Of a stretch of 64,000 nt of DNA, positions 47,046-55,976 are shown piece by piece. Source of the DNA: Saussurea involucrata (Eukaryota > Streptophyta > Magnoliopsida > Asterales > Asteraceae). Position numbers and translations under genes: made by a program. The stretch lies in assembly GCA_033807775.1 (NCBI GenBank), contig CM066324.1, positions 134,035,501 to 134,099,500 of the forward strand, read 5' to 3'. The notes beneath the pieces were generated by a model. It worked only from the letters and a program-made list of their open reading frames with translations, ran no database searches and was not told where the DNA came from. Position 1 is the first letter of the stretch. Each line of letters opens with the position of its first letter.

Positions 47046-47053
47046 ACCTTGAT

Positions 47054-50000
47054 ATGGACTGGATACTCGATAGTGGTTGCACACGTCACATGACCGGAAA
47101 CAATAATCTCTTTTCATCATATAAGTCATGTGATGGTGGACAGGTAATTTTTGGAGGAAACTCCAAAGGAAATATAATTGGTAGAGGTACAGTTTCTTGC
47201 AACAATGTTCAATTTCTTAATGTTAATCATGTTGATAATTTACATTTTAATTTGTTAAGTGTTCGCCAATTGTGTAAAAATAATACAACTGTTGTCTTCG
47301 AAGAAGATTCTTGTAAAATCATAAAAAATGGCAAAGTTCTTTTAAATGGTTTTGTAAAAGGAAATTTATATATTTGTAAAACTGTCGTATCTGAAAATGT
47401 ATGCTTATCTTCTATTAATGATGTTTCTACTTTATGGCATAGGCGTTTGGGTCACGCTAATCTAAGATTAATGCAAAACTTAAAAAATAAGGAGCTTGTG
47501 AGTGACCTGCCAAAATTAAAGTTTGATAATCATTTTTGTGATGCTTGTCGTGTCGGCAAACAACATCACGTTTCTCATAAATCAAAAAATGTTATTTCTA
47601 CTCAAAGAGTTTTAGAACTTTTACATATGGATCTTTTTGGCCCGATGGCTATTCAAAGTTTTGGAGGAAATTTTTATACTTTGGTTATTGTGGATGATTA
47701 TTCCCGTTATACTTGGACTTTATTTTTAAGACATAAAAATGAGGCTTTCGAAAAGTTTAAAATTTTAGGAAAAAGAATTCAAAACCAACAAGGTTGTACG
47801 ATAGTTTCCATACGTACGGACCATGGACGAGAATTCGATAATGAAGTACAATTTGGTGCCTTTTGTGATAAACATGGTATAACTCATAACTTTTCGGCTC
47901 CTCGAACTCCTCAGTCAAACGGGGTTGTTGAAAGGAAAAATCGAACGTTGCAAGAAATGAGTAGAACTATGCTAAACGAACATCAAGTTCCCCAAAAGTT
48001 TTGGTGTGATGCCGTTGCTACCGCGACCTATGTGCTTAACCGTGTCCTAATTAGAGGTATCCTAAATAAGACACCCTATGAACTTTACCGAGGTAGAAAA
48101 CCTTCCCTAGCTCACCTAAAAGTTTTTGGTTGTAAATGTTTCATTTTAAACACCAAATCCTACTTAACCAAATTTGACCCCAAAGCCTATGAGGGAGTGT
48201 TCCTAGGTTATTCTTGGAATAGCAAAGCCTATAGAATCCTAAATAAGGAGACCATGGTAGTAGAAGAATCCTTAAATGTTAGCTTTGACGAGAGTCCTCC
48301 CAAACCTAGTGCACCCTTAGCAAATGACAATATCCGTGAAGGAGACGTCTTAGCACAACAACTTAGCAACTTGGATTTAAGTACCCAACCTTCCACAAAT
48401 AATATTGAATCTAGTGATGCCCCTCCTTGTTTTATTCCACAAGGTATAGATGATCCTAACCTTAGAACCGCTCGAGGCCATCCCGTAGACCAAATTATAG
48501 GTGACCTAAACCAAAGGACAACTAGATCACAAATCCATACCCATTGTGCTTTCCATGCCTTTATCTCAACCATAGAACCTAAAACCATAGATGAAGCTTT
48601 AGGTGATGAGGATTGGATATTGGCCATGCAAGAAGAGTTAAACCAATTTACTAGGAATGATGTGTGGGACTTAGTGCCTAGCCCTAGTAGTCAAACCATT
48701 ATTGGCACAAGATGGGTCTTCCGAAATAAGGTAGACGAGAACGGTGGAGTCACACGAAACAAGGCACGTTTAGTTGCCAAGGGGTACAGTCAACAAGAAG
48801 GTATAGATTATGACGAAACCTTTGCACCGGTTGCAAGGTTGGAGTCTATTCGAATGCTTCTCGCTTTTGCAAATGCTAAAGATTTTAAATTATTTCAAAT
48901 GGATGTTAAAAGTGCTTTCTTAAATGGTATTATAAATGAGGAGGTATACGTTTCTCAACCTCCCGGTTTTGAAAGTTTTGAAAACCCGACACATGTTTAT
49001 AAATTGAAAAAGGCGCTTTATGGTTTAAAGCAGGCTCCGCGTGCGTGGTATGATAGATTAAAAACCTTTTTAATTTCTAGTGGTTATATTATGGGTAAAA
49101 TAGATAATACTTTATTTGTGAAATATGTTCAAAATGATATTGTGGTTGTGCAAGTATATGTTGATGATATTATTTTTGGTTCCACTAATGAAAAACTGTG
49201 TAATGAATTTTCTGCGAAAATGACAAGCGAATTTGAAATGAGCATGATGGGAGAGTTAAAATACTTCTTAGGATTGCAAATCAAACAATGTGAAACTGGT
49301 ATTTTCATTAGTCAATCTAAATATTGTAAAGATATGTTGAAAAAGTTTAACTTTGAAAATGTCAAATCCGTTGAAACTCCAATGACCACAAACTTACAAT
49401 TATCTCGTGACGAGGAGGGAAACGATTTTAATGAAAAGATTTATCGTGGTATGATTGGTAGTTTATTATATTTAACTGCTAGTAGACCTGATATTATGTT
49501 TAGTGTATGTTTATGTGCTCGCTTTCAATCTTCACCTAAACAAACTCACTATGAAGCTGTCAAGCGTATTTTTCGATATTTACGAGGTACTACTAATCTT
49601 GGCTTATGGTACGCAAAGAAACCCGAGTTAGAAGTAACGTGTTTCGCCGATTCCGATCTTGGTGGATCTATTGTTGACCGAAAGAGTACTAGTGGGGTAT
49701 GTGCCTTTATAGGTCTCTCACTTGTGTCTTGGTTCTCTAAGAAACAACAATCCGTAGCTTTGTCTACAACCGAAGCGGAATATGTAGCCGCCGCAAGAGC
49801 GTGTGCTCAAGTCCTTTGGATGAAACACACACTTACCGATTTTGAGGTACATCTAACCAAAATTCCAATTATGTGTGATAACTCAAGTGCTATAAACTTA
49901 AGCAAAAATCCCGTTTTACACTCTCGTACAAAACATATTGAATTGAGACATCATTTTTTACGAGATAATGTTCAAAAAGGCAAAATCGTGCTTGAAAAGG

Positions 50001-50104
50001 TTGATTCGGAAGATAATTTGGCCGATATTTTCACTAAAGCTCTAAACAAGAAGGCGTTCTTTAAATTAAGACTTGGTTTAGGCATGCTTGAGTATAACCC
50101 TTGA
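47054..50104 (+). CDS. Pol polyprotein (protease end, integrase, reverse transcriptase, RNase H)
   Basis: 1,016 residues without a stop. In order: the aspartic protease motif DSG (residues 6-8) close to the first Met, so the ORF start probably lacks a few true N-terminal residues; the integrase zinc region (WHRRLGH ... CDACRVGKQ, about 128-172); the integrase core with Asp 193 (MDLFGP), Asp 256 (RTDHGREF) and Glu 293 (VERKNR); the reverse transcriptase with FQMDVKSAFLNG and the active-site YVDD near 702-705; and RNase H near 865 (FADSDLGG) with a later SWFSKKQQSVALSTTEAEY. This is the Copia order (integrase before reverse transcriptase). All key residues seen are intact, so the element could be active. 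Confidence 0.94.
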   Translation: MDWILDSGCTRHMTGNNNLFSSYKSCDGGQVIFGGNSKGNIIGRGTVSCNNVQFLNVNHVDNLHFNLLSVRQLCKNNTTVVFEEDSCKIIKNGKVLLNGFVKGNLYICKTVVSENVCLSSINDVSTLWHRRLGHANLRLMQNLKNKELVSDLPKLKFDNHFCDACRVGKQHHVSHKSKNVISTQRVLELLHMDLFGPMAIQSFGGNFYTLVIVDDYSRYTWTLFLRHKNEAFEKFKILGKRIQNQQGCTIVSIRTDHGREFDNEVQFGAFCDKHGITHNFSAPRTPQSNGVVERKNRTLQEMSRTMLNEHQVPQKFWCDAVATATYVLNRVLIRGILNKTPYELYRGRKPSLAHLKVFGCKCFILNTKSYLTKFDPKAYEGVFLGYSWNSKAYRILNKETMVVEESLNVSFDESPPKPSAPLANDNIREGDVLAQQLSNLDLSTQPSTNNIESSDAPPCFIPQGIDDPNLRTARGHPVDQIIGDLNQRTTRSQIHTHCAFHAFISTIEPKTIDEALGDEDWILAMQEELNQFTRNDVWDLVPSPSSQTIIGTRWVFRNKVDENGGVTRNKARLVAKGYSQQEGIDYDETFAPVARLESIRMLLAFANAKDFKLFQMDVKSAFLNGIINEEVYVSQPPGFESFENPTHVYKLKKALYGLKQAPRAWYDRLKTFLISSGYIMGKIDNTLFVKYVQNDIVVVQVYVDDIIFGSTNEKLCNEFSAKMTSEFEMSMMGELKYFLGLQIKQCETGIFISQSKYCKDMLKKFNFENVKSVETPMTTNLQLSRDEEGNDFNEKIYRGMIGSLLYLTASRPDIMFSVCLCARFQSSPKQTHYEAVKRIFRYLRGTTNLGLWYAKKPELEVTCFADSDLGGSIVDRKSTSGVCAFIGLSLVSWFSKKQQSVALSTTEAEYVAAARACAQVLWMKHTLTDFEVHLTKIPIMCDNSSAINLSKNPVLHSRTKHIELRHHFLRDNVQKGKIVLEKVDSEDNLADIFTKALNKKAFFKLRLGLGMLEYNP

Positions 50105-50134
50105 TAAATACTAACTCTCAAATATTTCATATTT

Positions 50135-50267
50135 TGAGGGGGAGCATCTTTTGAGGGGGAGCATAAGCGACTTTCTTAAACCCTTTTTGCTTCGACAAAA
50201 GGGGGAGAGAAACCGAGTATGCTCTCGTGTTTAGCGTTGTGTTTGTCATCATCAAAAAGGGGGAGAT
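50135..50267 (+). promoter_or_regulatory. Multiple polypurine tracts before the 3' LTR
   Basis: Four blocks (GAGGGGGAG twice, AAAAGGGGGAGAG and AAAAAGGGGGAGA) lie in 130 bp, the last directly beside the LTR. The arrangement matches the TR-GAG element. Confidence 0.85.
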
Positions 50268-51638
50268 TGTTGGTGCAAGTGTACCCAGCTTTAAATATTG
50301 TGATATATTTTTGGTACACATAAAATCACATCTCCATATTTATTTTGATGATTACAAAACACACCGCATTATTTGTTATCTAATATTTTATCTGAGTGTG
50401 CAGATATTTAAATGATCTCGATAAATTTTTTATCTGAAGAATCCAAGTCTGAAGAGTTTCGTCATTTTATTTTAAAATGATAAACACCCTAAAATATTTT
50501 ATCACTTGGATATTTCGTATCTATATAAATATATTTGAATCAAATATATATATAATATATATATATTTTTTAAATATATATATAAATCGCATGATATATA
50601 TATATATATGTTATTTTATTAAAATCAAATCTCTGCTACTGTTCATCATTAAATGCAAAGAGTGTTCAGCCGAAAGAAGTCTTCCAGCGCAACTGCCCTT
50701 TTGTACGACTGTCAGGCGGTATACCGCCAAGGTCCACGCGGTATACCGCGATACTGTTCACCCATCAGTTCTTCTGCATATGAAGCTTCTCTTGTCAGGA
50801 ACCTTTTCAGGCGGTATACCGCCGTGTGCAACGCGGTATACCGCGGGTACCATATACCGTTTGTTTTTGCAGGGTTGACCTTCTCCTCTGCAGTGTACTT
50901 TTTTCTGACGCAGGTATACCGCGATGGAAAGCCGGTATACCGCGAAAGCTTCTGCCCTGTTGCTCATCCAGTATAAATATCATGCAACCACCAGCCTTCA
51001 ATGCTACACCAACTTCAGCAATAAATTCTCCCTCAGCATTTGATTATTATTCTGCTGCCTTCTTACTCACACTAAATCACTTAAACTGATAAAACTCGTT
51101 TTTGAGTAAGAAATCTTGAGTTGATAGCAGATTAAAATCTCTCGATTAGTTGAATCAGCAACACAACTCAAGTGATCAAACTCTCTAAAAATATCCAAGT
51201 GATAAACCTTATTCAAGAGTGATTATTCATATTAAAATTATACCCTCTTGTAAGTGTTTGAATAAGAGTGAGTGATCCACATTAATCTCTCAAAGTAGAG
51301 TGATTCACGTTTGTTGTATTAAGGTTTGTGTTTCTACCGTAAAGAACACGTTCGTATTGGATCTCCGAGAAGTGTTATTTTCTCGAGGTGGACTAGCCAA
51401 CTTTGTGTTTGGTGAACCACTTTAAAAATATCGTTGTCAAGTATTCTCTTTCCCTTATCTATTTACATTTCCGCTGTGCATTTAAATTATATCTGTTTAT
51501 ATAATTGTTGTTTATTTATTATTTCTATACTCTGATTTATTTATACTGTTTCTGTACTGTATTTATTTATAAAAGAATTTTTGAAAGTAAAAGATTTAAA
51601 ATACAACCTTACCCCCCCCCCCCCTAGGTTGTCCAACA
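50268..51638 (+). repeat. 3' LTR of the Sirevirus-like element
   Basis: 1,371 bp, nearly identical to the 5' LTR. The extra six bases are all in a C run near the end. The palindrome cluster is at about 50706-50946. Confidence 0.95.
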
Positions 51639-51643
51639 TATTT

Positions 51644-51875
51644 CCTACTTTTAGAGATGCATGTTATGCTATTGGGCTTTTAGATGACGACAGGGAATAT
51701 GTTGATGCCATTGAAGAAGCAAGTTTAACCGGTTCTGGTTTTTATCTACGGTCTTTATTTGCAACCATGCTGATTTCAAATAGTCTGTCTAGACCCGAAT
51801 TTGTTTGGCAAAAAACATGGCAATACTTGGCAGATGGGATTCTTTACAATCAACGAATTGCACTAAAGTCCCCAG
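51644..51875 (+). pseudogene. Helitron Rep fragment, downstream of the Copia insertion
   Basis: The frame reads PTFRDACYAIGLLDDDREYV and continues to RIALKSP. This matches the Rep-to-helicase linker of plant Helitrons and continues the exon broken at 43331. It ends at CCCAG before GTATGT, a good donor for an intron of roughly 150-190 bp leading to the helicase exon. No clean acceptor was located before 52050. Confidence 0.8.
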
Positions 51876-52037
51876 GTATGTTAATTATCTATTTAGATAT
51901 TTTACAATTATTATTTAAATACGAACCAATTTATTGTTTTATTATTTTTTAAATATAATTTTCTTTCTTAAATATTTTTTCAGTTATTATTTCTATGTTA
52001 TGATTGTTTAACATTTATATTATATATATATGTTACA

Positions 52038-53702
52038 TGTTTATCCCTTAATGATGGTCAAGTAAAAAACTTGACATTGTTTGAGATTGAAAAGATCTTA
52101 CTTCGTAACAATTCCAGCCTAAAAAAATTCACCACTATGCCTTACCCTGATGATGATTCTGTTGAGTCTTCAAACAATCGTTTGATTACGGAGGAGCTAG
52201 ATTACAACATAGCTAATCTACAAAACGAGTTTCGTCAACTTCTAGGTGCTTTAACAAACGAACACCGAGGTGTTTATGACGATATCATCACAGCGGTTCA
52301 AAATAACCAAGGATGTGTGTTTTTTGTATATGGTTATGGCGGAACAGGTAAAACATTTCTATGGAAGACATTATCTGCATCAATAAGATCTAGAGGAGAA
52401 ATTGTTTTAAACGTTGCTTCGAGTGGTATTGCTTCTTTACTTCTTACAGGAGGTAGGACAACACACTCTCGCTTTCCAATTCCTCTAATTCTTAACGAAG
52501 ATTCTCTTTGTTACATAAAGCCAGACAGTGATGTTGCCAAGTTAATAAAGAAGACTAGGTTGATTATATGGGATGAAGCACCAATGGTTCATCGGCATGC
52601 ATTTGAAGCATTGGATAGAAGTATGAACGATATTTTTGGTAGTCAAGGCATTACTGACTCGGAATTGCTTTTTGGTGGCAAAGTTGTTGTTTTTGGAGGA
52701 GATTTCAGACAAATTCTGCCGGTTATTCCCAATGCAAGTAGACAAGACATTGTTAATGCGTCGTTAAGTTCATCTTACATTTGGGAAAAATGCAAAGTCC
52801 TAAGGTTAACTAAAAACATGAGGTTAACTGTTGACAGTCAAGCTTCTGATATCGAACAAACAAGGATTTTTGCAAACTGGCTTTTGGATTTAGGAGAAGG
52901 CAATGTTGGTAGTGTGGATGATGGTGAGGCAATTATCGATATACCTGATGATCTTCTCATTACCGATACAACTGATCCTGTATCTGCATTAATTGAATTT
53001 GTCTATCCTTTTATTCTTGTAAATGTCAAGAATTCATCCTATTTTCAGGAAAGAGCAATACTTGCACCCAAGCATGAAGTCGTTCAAGAAATAAATGATC
53101 GTTTGCTATCATTGTTTCCAGGAGATGAAAAGGAGTACCTAAGTTCAGATAGTCTGTGTGAATTAGAGCATCTTCACGAACAGTTTGATGAAACTTTGTA
53201 CTCACCTGATGTCTTAAATGGTCTTAAATTATCGGGTTTTCCAAACCATAAGATAGTACTAAAAGTTGGTGTTCCAGTTATGTTACTAAGGAATATTGAT
53301 CAGAAATCTGGGTTATGTAATGGAACTAGACTACGGGTGTTATCTTTGGGAAATCGGGTTATAGAAGCAGAGATCATATCGGGAAGCAATATTGGAAGCC
53401 GAACATTTATTCCAAGAATGTCTTTGACACCTACAGACAAGAGGATTCCGTTCAAGTTTCAAAGAAGACAATTTCCAATTGCTATATGTTTTGCCATGAC
53501 CATAAATAAAAGCCAGGGACAGTCATTATCGAAGGTTGGTTTGTTTCTGAGACAACCAGTCTTCACCCATGGTCAGTTGTATGTTGCTTTATCTAGAGTA
53601 AAAAGTAGGCAAGGTTTAAAAATATTAATTATAGATGATGAAGGTATAATTAGCAATAGAACAAACAATGTTATATATAAAGAAATATTTGGTAATTTAT
53701 GA
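52038..53702 (+). CDS. Helitron Pif1-type helicase domain
   Basis: The frame is open from about 52038 (LNDGQVKNLTLFEIEKIL) through 53702; the part after the first ATG-type start gives 543 residues. It shows the Pif1/RecD-like motifs: Walker A VYGYGGTGKTFLWKTL (about residue 85-100), Walker B IIWDEAPM (about 165-172), motif III VVFGGDFRQILPV, motif V TINKSQGQSLSKVG and motif VI QLYVALSRVKSRQG. This helicase normally unwinds DNA during rolling-circle transposition as the C-terminal part of the RepHel protein. Here it is cut from Rep by the Copia insertion. It is not a host PIF1 gene, because Rep sequence precedes it and a Helitron terminus follows. Confidence 0.85.
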   Translation, partial: CLSLNDGQVKNLTLFEIEKILLRNNSSLKKFTTMPYPDDDSVESSNNRLITEELDYNIANLQNEFRQLLGALTNEHRGVYDDIITAVQNNQGCVFFVYGYGGTGKTFLWKTLSASIRSRGEIVLNVASSGIASLLLTGGRTTHSRFPIPLILNEDSLCYIKPDSDVAKLIKKTRLIIWDEAPMVHRHAFEALDRSMNDIFGSQGITDSELLFGGKVVVFGGDFRQILPVIPNASRQDIVNASLSSSYIWEKCKVLRLTKNMRLTVDSQASDIEQTRIFANWLLDLGEGNVGSVDDGEAIIDIPDDLLITDTTDPVSALIEFVYPFILVNVKNSSYFQERAILAPKHEVVQEINDRLLSLFPGDEKEYLSSDSLCELEHLHEQFDETLYSPDVLNGLKLSGFPNHKIVLKVGVPVMLLRNIDQKSGLCNGTRLRVLSLGNRVIEAEIISGSNIGSRTFIPRMSLTPTDKRIPFKFQRRQFPIAICFAMTINKSQGQSLSKVGLFLRQPVFTHGQLYVALSRVKSRQGLKILIIDDEGIISNRTNNVIYKEIFGNL

Positions 53703-53989
53703 TACATTGTTCTTGTTTTTATTAATATTTTAACTATGTACTTTTCCATATTTTCATTTACGTTCTATTATAAATTTTGTTTTATAAATTTTTAATATTT
53801 ATTCATATTTTTTATTAATTTTTTGCTAAACATTCTTTGTGAAAACTTTCTAAAACAAGGACATTTTGTAACCAGCTGCAAAAAAACAACTATAAAGGGA
53901 AAAAAGCTTAGAAAAGTAACATCGTACTTTCGATGATCATTCATATCTGTAAGAAAAGTTTTCTGACATGATTTAATTTTTTTAAATTA

Positions 53990-54018
53990 CCCTGTGTAAT
54001 ACACGGGTTCAAACCTAG
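53990..54018 (+). mobile_element. Helitron 3' terminus
   Basis: A CCCTGTGT-AAT-ACACGGG hairpin is followed, some eight bases later, by CTAG and a T. It lies about 290 bp after the helicase stop and 161 bp before the ATG of the next gene. Confidence 0.88.
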
Positions 54019-54178
54019 TTAATTAATAAAAAAATATCTTTACCGTTGAGTTTTATGTGTATTTGCCGCGTGTAAACAGAGTACGTAATCTTGTTCTCTT
54101 TTAATACTAAACTTTAACTCCATATAACTCCCATTTCTGACTCATAACTTTCTCTAAAGAAACCGAAACTAAAAAACC

Positions 54179-55068
54179 ATGGCGTTTCACAAATCTTTCT
54201 GCTTTTTAATGGCGTTCTTCATCACTTTCTTATCTTCTTCTTCTCATGCTAGAACCTTCGAAATTGGTGGTCAAGATGGTTGGACCTTAAACCCCTCTGA
54301 AACTTACAACAATTGGTCTGGCAGAATGAGGTTTCTCATCAACGACACTCTTCGTAAGTTTCTTTCTTGATTTAGGGTTTTTGAATTTGAGTTTTGAATC
54401 TTGATTTGGGTTTTGGATCTTGGGTGATGGGTTGGTGTTGGATTGTTGCAGATTTCAAGTATAATGGCGGGTCGGATTCTGTGTTGGTGGTGAATAAAGA
54501 TGATTATGATACTTGCAACATGAATTCACAGATCATGAAGCTCGATGGTGGTGATTCGTCGTTTAAATTTGATCGATCAGGTCCGTTTTACTTTGTTTCG
54601 GGTAATAAATCGAATTGCGATCGAGGTCAGAAGCTGATTGTGGTGGTTTTGGCGTTAAGAAACCGATCGCCACCACCCGCCGCCGCAACTCCGCCGTCTC
54701 CGACTACTCTACCACCAGCTCCCGCCGTATCTCCTGTTCTTCCACCATCACCATCTCCGGCGGATGTTTCTCCTGGTTCACCATCTCCGGCCGCCGTGTC
54801 TCCTGGTTCGCCGCCTCCGGCCGCCGTGTCCCCTGGTTCACCGGCGTCGACGCCGTCTGGAACATCGGGGTTGAGTCCGCCGGCGTCTTCTCCTGGTGGA
54901 GGAAGCTCGACTTCTCCAGGTGGAGCCACCGGACAATCCCCTGGGAGTAATAATCCGGCGGACGTGAATAGCCCACCACCGCCGTCGCCGTCGGCAGCAC
55001 CACCAGTTTATGGTGGTGTAACTGCTTCACTTGCCACCATGATCCTTGCTTTATGGTGGCTTAATTAA
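54179..55068 (+). CDS. Early nodulin-like protein (phytocyanin family, GPI-anchored type)
   Basis: Two exons, 54179-54353 and 54452-55068 (GT-AG), giving 263 residues. A signal peptide (FCFLMAFFITFLSSSSHA) is followed by a plastocyanin-like domain (FEIGGQDGWTLNPSETYNNW ... HFKYNGGSDSVLVVNKDDYD, then NCDRGQKLIVVVL). The copper-ligand positions appear replaced: DSVL where a His is usual, and SGNKSNCDRGQ without the Cys/His/Met set. It therefore belongs with the non-copper early nodulin-like proteins. A long Pro/Ser/Ala-rich tail with SPGSP repeats suggests arabinogalactan-type glycosylation, and a hydrophobic C-terminus (SLATMILALWWLN) fits GPI-anchor addition. It would sit outside the plasma membrane in the wall. 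A Helitron ends just upstream. Confidence 0.92.
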
Positions 55069-55973
55069 TCAATTTAAATAGCAATTTGGAGGGTTTGATA
55101 TGTGTTCTAAATCTTGGGGTTTTTTTGTAATATTTTTAAATTTTTTTTTCTTGGATTGAATATAAGTAGTTGAGTGTTAATAATTGAGTGATTAATCTCC
55201 AAGAACATATTTGTATGCATCATAGCTACCTTAATATTCAATAAAATTTTACATCTTTTCATTTTATTTCTTAGTAATTGTGGGCAGTTAGTTATGTTAC
55301 GTGTATCGACTAATTCTTGATCCATCACAAATGGTTTGGAGTGAACATTCATGGCCACAGTGGCTTTGGCAGCATTCGGATTCAAACATGGGAACAGGAG
55401 GGGCCTATAAAAGAGGCCATTGTGGCATCTTGTGCACCAGTTCAATTGATTTACGCAAGTAGGTTTTTCTTTTTTTAAGGTATGAAAGACGCAAAAATAA
55501 AAATATTAGGGGTGCTTGGGATATTAGAAAAATACAAGAGACATTAACCAAAAAATCTTTCCAAATTAACCAAAAACCGAAAAACTATTTCGAAATCAAC
55601 AAAAAAACCTAAAATAAATCTCTCAAATTGTAGAATTCACTTGAAAAAACATTGAGCGTAGGACTTTGATCCACCTTAAAGATGCACCAGCTTTGATGTT
55701 GGGTGTGCCACTGAAAAAAATGAGATTTCCACTATGTCCCTCTAAGTCTTGACAAATGTGACACAAGTGGCTTCTTTTTATGTTTTCATTTTGTTACTTT
55801 TTATTTCTAAAGTTCATGCATAGCGTTTCCTTTATATGAACACGGGTTTCCTATTTTAATTTTTATGGCTGACGATGATAAAGATACAATAATTATCAGA
55901 TACGGCTTTTGTGAAACATTAAGGTTTTTTACGTCTTTAATAATAAAGATACGATAACACATGATATGAATGA
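55069..55973. other. 3' flank of the early nodulin-like gene
   Basis: The first 200 bp probably holds the 3' UTR (an AATAAA occurs near 55240). No gene or recognisable repeat is seen in the rest. Confidence 0.45.
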
Positions 55974-55976
55974 TTA

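Larger units (their letters stand above)
43332..51638 (+). mobile_element. Young full-length Sirevirus-like Copia retrotransposon
   Basis: The 8,307-bp element has 1,365- and 1,371-bp LTRs, a tRNA-Met primer site, separate gag and pol ORFs without stops, a cluster of polypurine tracts and a perfect TATTT duplication. The LTRs differ by two substitutions seen (43820 T/50756 G; 44371 G/51307 A) and by the length of a C run (7 versus 13). Multiple tracts, long gag and palindrome-bearing LTRs fit the Sirevirus lineage. It is inserted inside the Helitron Rep gene. Confidence 0.95.
42678..54018 (+). mobile_element. 5'-truncated Helitron interrupted by a Copia element
   Basis: It contains Rep C-terminal coding sequence (42684-43331 and 51644-51875), a complete-looking Pif1-type helicase frame and a Helitron 3' terminus at 53990-54018. 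The Copia insertion at 43332-51638 duplicated TATTT (43327-43331 and 51639-51643) in the Rep reading frame. The Rep N-terminus with its zinc finger and HUH motif, and the 5' TC end, are absent upstream of 42678. The copy is therefore not autonomous. Confidence 0.85.

Noticed and set aside
46658..47053. An envelope-like gene, as in some Sireviruses
   Set aside because: No open frame of any length exists between gag and pol or between pol and the 3' LTR.
52071..53702. A host PIF1 helicase gene
   Set aside because: Rep sequence upstream in the same original gene and a Helitron terminus downstream show that it is the RepHel helicase part.
54615..54950. Alternative open frames on both strands over the phytocyanin-like tail
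   Set aside because: They are shadows of the Pro/Ser-rich repeat coding region. The family match and splice sites support the chosen frame only.
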